From Omnitrophica bacterium GWA2_41_15 (GTDB lineage: Bacteria; Omnitrophota; Gorgyraeia; Ghiorseimicrobiales; Ghiorseimicrobiaceae): DNA of 38,224 nucleotides. The first letter of the stretch is position 1. Every line of letters starts with the position of its first letter. Positions 1 through 6,328 of the stretch are shown one piece after another. The position numbers and the translations under genes were made by a program. The DNA is taken from assembly GCA_919902105.1 (NCBI GenBank), contig CAKKQO010000058.1, positions 1 to 38,224 of the forward strand, given 5' to 3'. Under the pieces are notes generated by a model, which worked only from the letters and a program-made list of their open reading frames with translations, ran no database searches and was not told where the DNA came from.

Positions 1-92
1 TTGCCAAAGTGATTGCCTGGTACGATAATGAGTGGGGTTATTCCAACCGTGTGGTGGATTTAATTGAATATATCATTAAGCGTGGCATATAG
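1..92 (+). CDS. gap: Glyceraldehyde-3-phosphate dehydrogenase, C-terminal end (partial)
   Basis: Only the last 29 codons are in the window, read from position 3 to the TAG at 90-92. They contain WYDNEWGYSNRVVDL, the highly conserved C-terminal signature of type I GAPDH, the glycolytic enzyme that oxidises and phosphorylates glyceraldehyde 3-phosphate with NAD. The enzyme is cytosolic. The 5' part lies outside the window, so the catalytic Cys cannot be seen. The gene is unrelated to the downstream clusters and marks the edge of a housekeeping region. Confidence 0.95.
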   Translation, partial: AKVIAWYDNEWGYSNRVVDLIEYIIKRGI

Positions 93-100
93 TTACGGAA

Positions 101-180
101 ATTACCCAAAAGAGACACCTTTTGGTAGGCCGAATTACAACGCACGTGTACCAAAAACCAAATTTGGTTTGGTATTTCTT
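101..180. repeat. Nested inverted repeats, possible gap terminator
   Basis: Four copies of a TACCAAA/TTTGGTA-type word lie in alternating orientation. A perfect 7-bp stem (CCAAAAG at 106-112, CTTTTGG at 119-125) has a 6-nt loop. A second arm pair at 149-162 and 163-174 is complementary except for two extra A residues, and its centre ACCAAATTTGGT is a perfect palindrome. The second structure is followed by TTTCTT, so it may terminate gap transcription. The first has no T run. The word at 120-127 can also pair with 149-156, giving alternative folds. A degraded mobile repeat is another reading. Confidence 0.45.
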
Positions 181-282
181 GCCAAAAAGCAAATCTGTAC
201 TACCTACTAAAATAGCCCCTTTTCCAAATTATAAACTCTAACAAGCGCCACCCAATTTCTAATAAATTTTTCAACAAAATAC

Positions 283-309
283 TTGACAAAATCATTTTTA
301 TAGTATAAA
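283..309 (+). promoter_or_regulatory. Sigma70-like promoter for the MerR/ExeA/RiPP operon
   Basis: A consensus -35 TTGACA lies at 283-288, followed by a very AT-rich stretch. The best-matching -10 words are TATAAA at 304-309 (15-bp spacer) and TATAAT at 311-316 (22-bp spacer), so the exact -10 is uncertain. Non-standard spacing would suit a MerR-type activator, but that is inference. The same ACTTGACAA core sits ahead of the second MerR-like gene. Confidence 0.45.
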
Positions 310-361
310 TTATAATTTATAGAATATAATTTATAAAGTAAGGTTGTTATCGATTAAGGCT

Positions 362-610
362 ATGGATAAAAAAATAAAAATAAATAAAAACTTATTTAAA
401 ATTGGCGAAGTAATGGAATATTCCAGCCTATCGAGACAGGTTATCCATAACTATACCCAATTAGAATTAATTAATGAGGCCAAGCGCACGCCCTCAGGTC
501 ATCGGCTCTACGGGGAAGAGGTATTCGAACGGATTAAAAAGATAAAGGAGCTACGCTCTAAAGGTAAGACACTTTTGGAAATAAAAAAGATACTTAACAG
601 GCAAAAATAA
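362..610 (+). CDS. MerR-like helix-turn-helix regulator, copy 1
   Basis: An 82-residue DNA-binding protein with the MerR N-terminal winged-helix pattern. It shows LFKIGEVMEYSSLSRQVIHNYTQ, broken here as LFKIGEVMEYS and LSRQVIHNYTQ, then a GHRLYGEEVFERI wing and a C-terminal IKELRSKGKTLLEIKKIL helix. It has no effector-binding or dimerisation coiled-coil domain. I prefer ATG 362; an in-frame TTG at 344 directly abuts AAGTAAGG, too close to act as a ribosome site. The ExeA gene follows after one base, so the two are surely co-transcribed. A paralogue with the same partner lies at 9262. The likely role is control of the operon it heads. Confidence 0.8.
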   Translation: MDKKIKINKNLFKIGEVMEYSSLSRQVIHNYTQLELINEAKRTPSGHRLYGEEVFERIKKIKELRSKGKTLLEIKKILNRQK

Positions 611-611
611 G

Positions 612-1460
612 ATGTACGAAGAATATTGGAAATTAAAGGAGAAGCCCTTTGGGAACACGCCTGACCCACATTTTCTCTACTATTCTCAAAGACATGAAGA
701 GGCTTTATCGAGAATGCTTTATGCTATTAGAGAGCGAAAAGGTGCGGCTGTTTTAACCGGTGAATATGGGAGCGGAAAGACCCTTTTAAGTAGAGTCCTT
801 TTGGAGGAGCTTTCCAACGAACAATACCAGTCAGCTCTTATCTTTAATCCTAGACTGCCACCTTTAGAACTTATAAAGGAGATTATTTACCAATTAGGCA
901 AAGACGTATCATCTTTGACTAGTAAAACTGAGTTATTGCACTCTCTCAATGAAATCTTATATAAAAATAAGGACGACTACAGAAATACAGTAATAGTTGT
1001 AGATGAGGCTCAGGCCATCGGAGAGCAGGACAGTTTTGAGGAGTTAAGGCTTCTTTTAAATTTTCAGCTAAATGATAATTTTCTTCTTACTCTTATCCTT
1101 TTAGGACAACCGGAACTGAAGGAAAAAATAGATAGTCTACCTCAACTGAGACAAAGGCTGGCTGTCCGGTATCATTTAAAAGCGCTTACAGAAATAGAGA
1201 CAGAGGAATATATTAAACATCGTTTAAGAGTAGCTGGCGCAGAGCAGGAGATTTTTTTAGAAGAGGCCTTTAAGGAAATATATTATTTTTCAGCAGGCAT
1301 ACCTCGAAGAATAAACAATATATGCGATGTGGCCTTATTAGTAGGTTGTGGAGAAGAGCAGGATAGAATTGGTAAAAAGATAATAAAAAAAGTAGCTGAG
1401 GATATGGGAGAGATACCTATTGAAAATGATGAAAAAGCGGAGAAGATAACCAATGCTTAG
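612..1460 (+). CDS. ExeA/GspA-type AAA ATPase, copy 1
   Basis: A 282-residue P-loop ATPase of the ExeA family, which in type II secretion works with ExeB/GspB to remodel peptidoglycan. A related subfamily occurs in exopolysaccharide/PEP-CTERM loci. The family N-terminus is clear (YWKLKEKPFGNTPDPHFLYY). Walker A is GEYGSGKT at 50-57 and Walker B VIVVDEAQ at 127-134. LLGQPEL forms the sensor region and IPRRINNICD the C-terminal Arg motif. There is no peptidoglycan-binding domain after the AAA core, unlike full-length ExeA. It overlaps the HD-GYP gene by 8 bases, and that protein starts with a GspB-like segment, which fits an ExeA/ExeB-like pair. Full-length paralogues are at 9506 (frameshifted) and 35447. 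Confidence 0.88.
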   Translation: MYEEYWKLKEKPFGNTPDPHFLYYSQRHEEALSRMLYAIRERKGAAVLTGEYGSGKTLLSRVLLEELSNEQYQSALIFNPRLPPLELIKEIIYQLGKDVSSLTSKTELLHSLNEILYKNKDDYRNTVIVVDEAQAIGEQDSFEELRLLLNFQLNDNFLLTLILLGQPELKEKIDSLPQLRQRLAVRYHLKALTEIETEEYIKHRLRVAGAEQEIFLEEAFKEIYYFSAGIPRRINNICDVALLVGCGEEQDRIGKKIIKKVAEDMGEIPIENDEKAEKITNA

Positions 1461-2643
1461 AATGTCGGATATCTTAAAAAAGGCTAAGGAGAAGGAAAGA
1501 GAGGCTAAAGAAGAAAGGCAAAAGAAGCCTTTTATTGAGCCTGACCAGCAGGAGGCAGCTCCAGAGCCTGTAAAACCTGTGAAAGAAGTGGTGACGCCTG
1601 AAGTTAAAGCCGATGATGAGGTAGAAAAGCCTAAGATAGAGCAACAACCCGAAGTAAGAGAGCAAAAGGAAGAGGAAGCCAAACCTTCCGAAGTTAGGAT
1701 CTCTCCTGTAGTAATGAAAGGAACTAAAGTAGTTTCAAGCGAAGAGAGTTTGAAGTTGTACGAAGCATTAATGTCTTTAATGAAAGAGATACTAAAAGAG
1801 GACATAAATCACGAATCCATTGATGTTAAACAAATTACGGCATTAATAGAAAAAATAATTGAGCAGTTAAGCTTGAACAATGAAAAGTTGTTAGAGTTAG
1901 CTTTAATCAAAGATTCGAAAGATGTAAACTATATCTTTTGCCATTCAATAAATGTCTGTATCTATTCTATTGCGATAGGATTGGGTCTTGGTTATGAAAA
2001 ATCCAAGTTAACAGAATTGGGAATTTCAGCTCTCCTTCATGATGCAGGGATGTCATGTTATCTGCCTGTAGTTAATCGGTCAACAAAATTAACTACCAGA
2101 GAATATAATGAAATTAAAAACCATTCTATAAATGGTTCAGCGTTTTTGGAAAAGATTAAGAATTTAAACAGAATAGCTAGTTACGTTGCTCATCAACATC
2201 ATGAGCGCATAGATAGTTCGGGTTATCCCCGAGGCCTAAAGGGAGAATCTATAAATGAATACGCCAAAATAGTGGGCATTGTAGATGTATTTGAGGCGAT
2301 GTTGCATCAGCGCTTATACCGTAATGAATTTCTACCATTAGAAGCATTACGGGAAATTCTAGCTAATAAAAATTCCTTCCAATATAGATTAATAAAGATT
2401 TTAATAGAAAAGATTGGCATTTTTCCTATAGGAAGCCTTGTTGAGTTAAATACTAAAGAGATAGCCCAGGTGGTTAAACTTAATTACGCAGTTCCTCTGC
2501 GTCCTGTGGTTAAGATAATATCTGGAGTGGATGGTGAAGAGCCAAAAGAGACGAAAACACTCGATTTGACAACCCAGCCCACTATTTGTATTAAAAAGGG
2601 ATTAAGAAAAAGTGAATTGGGAAAACTTCACACTGTTAGATAA
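1453..2643 (+). CDS. GspB-like N-terminus fused to HD-GYP phosphodiesterase domain
   Basis: A 396-residue protein. Residues 1-25 (MSDILKKAKEKEREAKEE) resemble the start of GspB/ExeB-type proteins. Residues 26-90 are a Pro/Glu/Lys-rich linker. The rest is an HD-GYP domain, the family that hydrolyses cyclic-di-GMP. Visible metal and substrate residues are H164, H196-D197, H224, HH at 249-250, GYPRGLKG from 257, and D278. The usual HDIGK is HDAGM, so the Lys is lost. No membrane segment is evident. GGAG at 1439-1442 supports ATG 1453 over the in-frame ATG 1462. Its location between the ExeA ATPase and the RiPP genes suggests nucleotide-second-messenger control of the module. Catalytic activity is likely but unproven because of the missing Lys. 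Confidence 0.85.
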   Translation: MLRMSDILKKAKEKEREAKEERQKKPFIEPDQQEAAPEPVKPVKEVVTPEVKADDEVEKPKIEQQPEVREQKEEEAKPSEVRISPVVMKGTKVVSSEESLKLYEALMSLMKEILKEDINHESIDVKQITALIEKIIEQLSLNNEKLLELALIKDSKDVNYIFCHSINVCIYSIAIGLGLGYEKSKLTELGISALLHDAGMSCYLPVVNRSTKLTTREYNEIKNHSINGSAFLEKIKNLNRIASYVAHQHHERIDSSGYPRGLKGESINEYAKIVGIVDVFEAMLHQRLYRNEFLPLEALREILANKNSFQYRLIKILIEKIGIFPIGSLVELNTKEIAQVVKLNYAVPLRPVVKIISGVDGEEPKETKTLDLTTQPTICIKKGLRKSELGKLHTVR

Positions 2644-2651
2644 AAGAAAGA

Positions 2652-3068
2652 ATGAAAATAATAAAAAAGATTCTTTACTATAAAGATGTAGGGTTACTCT
2701 GGAAGATATTTATTACTTCCATAAAGATTTCTTTCATATCTTTCCTTAAAAAGCACCAATCGCCTTTATCTTTAAGATTCAAAAAAATCTCTTCCGTAGA
2801 AAATCCTGATATAGGTAAAATAACGAAATATGTCAATTTCTACACTTTTATTCGTCGCAAGCTCGGATTTAAAGAATGCTGCCTTACTTATTCTCTCCTG
2901 CTTTATCATATGCTAAAGCAGGCGGGGATAGAGGCCAAGATAAATTTTGGTGCTAAAAAAACAGATTTCAAATCCATAACCGGTCTAAATATGATTGGCC
3001 ATTGTTGGGTTACCATAGGAGATGAAAAGAAAGAAACCAACGAGCAATTGATATTCAACTATCCTTGA
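2652..3068 (+). CDS. Lasso-B2-like transglutaminase-fold leader peptidase
   Basis: A 138-residue protein resembling the lasso-peptide maturation protease B2 family (transglutaminase-like core). That family uses a Cys-His-Asp triad to cut leader peptides presented by the B1/RRE protein. The catalytic Cys region is ECCLTYSLLLYHMLKQAGI (C76 or C77). The His motif is MIGHCWVTIG with H117. The conserved spacing through INFGAKK to the His segment matches the family. The N-terminal 35 residues are hydrophobic and basic and may touch the membrane. It follows the HD-GYP gene by 8 bases and precedes the PqqD gene by 10. Order B2-PqqD-kinase is typical of lasso-like clusters, so it probably removes the leader of the 6146 precursor. 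A distant transglutaminase-like protein of other function is the alternative. Confidence 0.75.
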   Translation: MKIIKKILYYKDVGLLWKIFITSIKISFISFLKKHQSPLSLRFKKISSVENPDIGKITKYVNFYTFIRRKLGFKECCLTYSLLLYHMLKQAGIEAKINFGAKKTDFKSITGLNMIGHCWVTIGDEKKETNEQLIFNYP

Positions 3069-3078
3069 GAAAGAGGCT

Positions 3079-3366
3079 ATGGTGGTGTCACTAAATAATT
3101 GTATTGCAAAGAATAAAAAGATACCCTGGAGAATAGTAGAAGGAGAAGCTATTTTGGTTGATGTGGACAAGGGTGAGGTTATTCACCTGAACCCAGTAGG
3201 GGCGGAAATCTGGAATTCTATAGATGGCAAAAAATCAGTGAAAGAGATAATTGAGCATATATGCAATCAGTTTGAAGTGGATAAAGAAACCGCCAAAGAG
3301 GATACTTTCAAATTTTTAGAAAGACTTCATGAAAATGACGCCATAGAATGTCTCAAGATTCCTTAA
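3079..3366 (+). CDS. PqqD-family RiPP recognition element protein
   Basis: A 95-residue stand-alone PqqD-type protein. The family pattern is clear: a central WRIVEGEAILVDVDKGEVIHLNPVG stretch (shown here in part as EGEAILVD and HLNPVGAEIW), then GKKSVKEIIEHICNQF and a DTFKFLERLHENDAI helix. PqqD and lasso B1 proteins bind the leader of a precursor peptide and deliver it to modifying enzymes. It overlaps the kinase gene by 19 bases, implying translational coupling. With the B2-like peptidase just upstream it forms the B1/B2 pair of lasso systems, and it probably also serves the radical SAM enzymes. Confidence 0.9.
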   Translation: MVVSLNNCIAKNKKIPWRIVEGEAILVDVDKGEVIHLNPVGAEIWNSIDGKKSVKEIIEHICNQFEVDKETAKEDTFKFLERLHENDAIECLKIP

Positions 3367-4196
3367 TAATTAAAATTGCTGGTTTTTGTGTAGAAGTTAA
3401 AACGGGAAGCCGGAAATCTTTTGTATATTTAGGGCCGCGGTTTAAGGGTTTTTTCACTAAGAGTAAACCGGATTTTGTTGTTCGGGTTGGTGAAAACGAA
3501 CAATATATCAATCTAGGCGATGTTAGCACTATTGAAAAAAGGGGAAGGAAGATTTTTTGTGCTGCGAAGGTTAAATCCTGCCGGAAAGATAAGTCATTTG
3601 GTAAGCGGCAATTGAGTTGCAACCAGACCGAGATAGGGTTTATAGACCTTGAAAATAGGATAGCTGAGATAGACTTGTCAAAAAAGGATGAGGCTTTTAT
3701 AATTCCTAGCTTTTTAAGGGTAATATTAGGATCCTATCTGGCTTCCAATTATGGGATGTTAGTTCATGCCTGTGGGGTTGTTAAAGATGGGAAAGGATAC
3801 CTGTTTGTAGGAGCGCCGGATAGCGGTAAAAGTACTGTCGCAAAGGCCTCAAAGGGGCTAAGAGTTCTTTCCGATGATTGTATATGCCTAAGAAAAGTAA
3901 ATGGTAATTTTTATATCTTTGGTACGCCTTGGGCTCCCTACAGTAGTAATGGTTCAGGACTATTGAGGAGAATCTTTTTTTTGCGAAAAGGGAAAACATT
4001 GGAGTTTAGAAAAATGGCTGTGCCTAAACTAATGCAGGGATTATTTTGGCACGGACGGTTTACTCATTTAAACTTTAGTTTCACTAAAGGTATATTAAAT
4101 ACGATTAGTGAAATAGCAACCACTATCCCATCTTATGAAATGCATTTTTCGCTTAATGATAATATCTGGGAAGGGATTGAAAGATGGGAAATATAA
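3348..4196 (+). CDS. HprK-like ATP-dependent kinase of a RiPP cluster
   Basis: A 282-residue protein with an HPr-kinase-type P-loop: GAPDSGKST from residue 155, preceded by H140 and followed by LSDDCI with D176-D177 and FGTPWAP near 191. This is the fold of HPr kinase/PEP carboxykinase. HprK homologues in Bacillales lasso clusters (the paeninodin PadeK type) phosphorylate the precursor peptide. The N-terminal 120 residues are not the HPr-kinase N-domain but match the extension seen in PqqD-linked homologues. It overlaps the PqqD gene by 19 bases and the first radical SAM gene by 13. No HPr or PTS gene is nearby, which argues for a peptide substrate. The precursor here ends in Asn rather than Ser, so the target would have to be an internal Ser or Thr. 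Confidence 0.8.
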   Translation: MSQDSLIIKIAGFCVEVKTGSRKSFVYLGPRFKGFFTKSKPDFVVRVGENEQYINLGDVSTIEKRGRKIFCAAKVKSCRKDKSFGKRQLSCNQTEIGFIDLENRIAEIDLSKKDEAFIIPSFLRVILGSYLASNYGMLVHACGVVKDGKGYLFVGAPDSGKSTVAKASKGLRVLSDDCICLRKVNGNFYIFGTPWAPYSSNGSGLLRRIFFLRKGKTLEFRKMAVPKLMQGLFWHGRFTHLNFSFTKGILNTISEIATTIPSYEMHFSLNDNIWEGIERWEI

Positions 4197-4999
4197 TTCC
4201 CGCAAGTTTAGAGGCAAAGGTCAAGAAAAGAGCCATCCCGCTCTTTTGCAATTTTGCACTCACTTGGAGATGTAATCACAGGTGTATTCACTGCCATCCT
4301 TATTTACCGCGTTCAAAGGAGTTATCAACTCAGGAGATAAAGGATGCGCTTGGTCAACTTGATGCTTTAGGATGTTTTTTTCTTACTTTTACTGGAGGTG
4401 AGCCACTGCTTAGGCCTGATTTTTTGGAAATTGCGAAGGTTGCAAAGAAATTTTCGTTTGCTTTATTCCTTCATACAAATGGAAGCCTTGTAACCCATGA
4501 ATTAGCAAGGAAGATAAAGGAACTCGGTTTTGTGCAGGTCCAGGTAAATCTTCTTGGCGCATCGGCCAAGATACATGATCGGATAGCAGGAGTCCGAGGC
4601 TCTTTTAAGAAAGCAATAAATACAATTGAATATCTTAAAAGAGAAGGTGTAGCTGTGATATTGAAGACTGTGCTTATGAAGGTAAATTTCTCTGAATTCA
4701 AGAAAATTATAAAATTAGCAACTAATCTGGGAGTAAAATGGCTTATTACACCCGCCGTCTTTTCGGTTGTTGATAAAATGCCAGTTGGCTTAGGGTTGAA
4801 TGAGAAACAGATTAAAAAACTTCAATCACATATATCTCATCTTGAGCCTGGGAGTTTGGGCCCCCATATTAGATTTAAGGGGAAAACTTGGAGAAGTAGC
4901 GTAGATAATCAGCTTTTCCACCCAGCGCCCGTCGCTCTGTATAATTTAAAAGAATCTTTATACTTAAATATTTCTAATGGAAAACTGAAGGAGTATTAA
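4184..4999 (+). CDS. Radical SAM protein 1 with a degenerate SPASM region
   Basis: A 271-residue radical SAM enzyme. The [4Fe-4S]/SAM motif is C30-NHR-C34-IH-C37 within TWRCNHRCIHCHPY, followed by FTGGEPLLRPDF and HTNGSLVT. It is clearly a tandem duplicate of the next gene over about 200 residues. After that, copy 2 has a Cys-rich SPASM domain, while this protein has FHPAPVALYNLKESL aligned to YPCIGAPIVLGNLREK and then stops, with no cysteines. It therefore keeps the catalytic cluster but lacks auxiliary-cluster ligands. It could be a partner subunit, a second modification enzyme, or a decaying copy. GGGAAGGG at 4168-4174 supports ATG 4184. It is part of the RiPP operon. Confidence 0.88.
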   Translation: MGNIIPASLEAKVKKRAIPLFCNFALTWRCNHRCIHCHPYLPRSKELSTQEIKDALGQLDALGCFFLTFTGGEPLLRPDFLEIAKVAKKFSFALFLHTNGSLVTHELARKIKELGFVQVQVNLLGASAKIHDRIAGVRGSFKKAINTIEYLKREGVAVILKTVLMKVNFSEFKKIIKLATNLGVKWLITPAVFSVVDKMPVGLGLNEKQIKKLQSHISHLEPGSLGPHIRFKGKTWRSSVDNQLFHPAPVALYNLKESLYLNISNGKLKEY

Positions 5000-5002
5000 A
5001 AG

Positions 5003-6100
5003 ATGGGGTCTGAAATTCCAGAGCATTTAGAAGCCAAGATTTGGGAGAAGAATATCCCATTTTCTTCCGGTATAGAGCTTACTTGGAGATGTAATCACAA
5101 ATGCATTCACTGCTATCAATATCCGCCAAGCTCTCATGAGTTATCTACTCAGGAGATAAAAGATATTCTTACCCAACTTGCTGCTGCTGGATGTCTCTTC
5201 CTTCAGTTTACTGGCGGCGAACCACTCCTTAGGCCTGATTTTTGGAATATTGCAGATTTTACAAGGAAGCTATCGTTTGCTGTTATTTTATATACAAATG
5301 GGAGCCTTGTAACCAGGGAAGTTGCAAGCAGGATAAAGGAGCTTAGATTTGTCCAGGTTCATATAAGCCTGCTTGGGGCATTTGGGCAGACACACGATAA
5401 AATAGTAAGGGTAGAAGGATCCTATAAGAAAGTAATAAAGGCGATTGAATACTTGAGAAGTAAGGATGTAAATGTAATGTTGAACACAGTGCTGATGAAG
5501 GAAAATTTTTCCGAATTCAAAGAAATTATAAGATTGGCAGAGAGCTGGGGAGCGGAATATCGCATTTCGCCTGTAATCACTCCTGCTAATGAAGGTTCTA
5601 AAGCGCCACTTGATTTAAGGATAAGTGAGGCTCAACTTAAGGAGTTTTATTCATTTTTATTTAATATAAAAAAAGTCGATTTTGGGCCTTACGCAGAGGG
5701 TGATAAAGAGCCATTGTGTGGATATGGGAGGAAAGGAGGCGTAATTAGTGCCTCAGGTGACCTTTATCCATGTATAGGGGCACCTATTGTTCTCGGCAAT
5801 TTAAGGGAAAAATCATTTAGAGAAATTTGGGAGACTTCTGTGGTTTTGAAGAAGATAAGGGCGGCCCATTTAGAGAATCTAAAAGTATGCAATACCTGTT
5901 CCTTATCTTTCAGTTGCATCCGCTGTAGCGGCTTGGCACTATTCGAGGATGGCGACCTGTTTGGTCCGTCTCATGAGTGCTGCAGAATAACAAAGATTAT
6001 AAATGAGGTGATTGCCAATTCTCAGTTACCATCTAAGGTTAAAAAGGTATTTAAAAGAGAGACTGTAGATAGCTTGGAGAGTAAAATTAGAGCTCTTTAG
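5003..6100 (+). CDS. Radical SAM/SPASM peptide-modifying enzyme 2
   Basis: A 365-residue radical SAM enzyme with C30-NHK-C34-IH-C37, FTGGEPLLRPDF and YTNGSLVTRE. The C-terminal SPASM domain has Cys at 239, 257, 296, 299, 305, 308, 326 and 327. These sit in the usual pattern: CGYGRKGG, SGDLYPC, then a CxxC-x5-CxxC block and a final Cys. Such enzymes bind auxiliary iron-sulfur clusters and install thioether or carbon-carbon crosslinks in precursor peptides; others mature dehydrogenases. A PqqD protein upstream and a Cys-rich precursor 46 bases downstream favour the peptide role. The Shine-Dalgarno AAGGAG at 4988-4993 fits ATG 5003. The product is cytosolic. Confidence 0.93.
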   Translation: MGSEIPEHLEAKIWEKNIPFSSGIELTWRCNHKCIHCYQYPPSSHELSTQEIKDILTQLAAAGCLFLQFTGGEPLLRPDFWNIADFTRKLSFAVILYTNGSLVTREVASRIKELRFVQVHISLLGAFGQTHDKIVRVEGSYKKVIKAIEYLRSKDVNVMLNTVLMKENFSEFKEIIRLAESWGAEYRISPVITPANEGSKAPLDLRISEAQLKEFYSFLFNIKKVDFGPYAEGDKEPLCGYGRKGGVISASGDLYPCIGAPIVLGNLREKSFREIWETSVVLKKIRAAHLENLKVCNTCSLSFSCIRCSGLALFEDGDLFGPSHECCRITKIINEVIANSQLPSKVKKVFKRETVDSLESKIRAL

Positions 6101-6132
6101 GACTGCATTTCTTGAACTGTCTGATTAATTTC

Positions 6133-6140
6133 AAGGAGGT
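6133..6140 (+). promoter_or_regulatory. Consensus Shine-Dalgarno of the precursor peptide gene
   Basis: AAGGAGGT is a perfect anti-16S match, five bases before ATG 6146. It is the strongest ribosome site of the whole RiPP operon. This fits a precursor that must be made in excess over its enzymes. Confidence 0.8.
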
Positions 6141-6145
6141 AAGCA

Positions 6146-6307
6146 ATGAAGAGAAAGACACGTAGGCCTTATGAAGAACCCAGGATGCGGGTGAAGAAAT
6201 TTGGCACCTTCTTTTTTTACTGTGCTTGTAGTGGAGGTCATGGAGCAACAGCTTGTTCGGGAACAGGAGGTCTTACTAATAAGGCCATTGGCACCTGTTT
6301 CAACTGA
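6146..6307 (+). CDS. Candidate RiPP precursor peptide, 53 aa, Cys/Gly-rich core
   Basis: A small ORF between the second radical SAM gene and the nucleotidyltransferase gene. The basic N-terminus MKRKTRRPYEEPRMRVKKFG looks like a leader. Y9-E-E-P12-x-M14 matches the YxxPxL recognition motif of lasso leaders that bind B1/RRE proteins, with a Gly-x-Phe (20-22) a little further on, as in lasso leaders. After FFFY the core is rich in Cys, Gly, Ser and Thr: C26-A-C28-SGGHGATA-C37-SGTGG, then C51-F-N at the end. This composition suits thioether or other radical SAM crosslinks, and Ser/Thr residues could accept phosphate or a nucleotide. No other ORF of this kind is in the operon. The cut site is not obvious; it may lie around 20-25. 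The peptide call is inference from context, leader motif and ribosome site. Confidence 0.8.
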   Translation: MKRKTRRPYEEPRMRVKKFGTFFFYCACSGGHGATACSGTGGLTNKAIGTCFN

Positions 6308-6328
6308 ACTTGCGAGAGAAATCTTTAG

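Noticed and set aside
1338-1805. A 155-codon reverse-strand frame rich in Ser and Phe
   Set aside because: It is the complement of the Glu/Lys-rich start of the HD-GYP gene and overlaps two real genes; such frames arise from composition.
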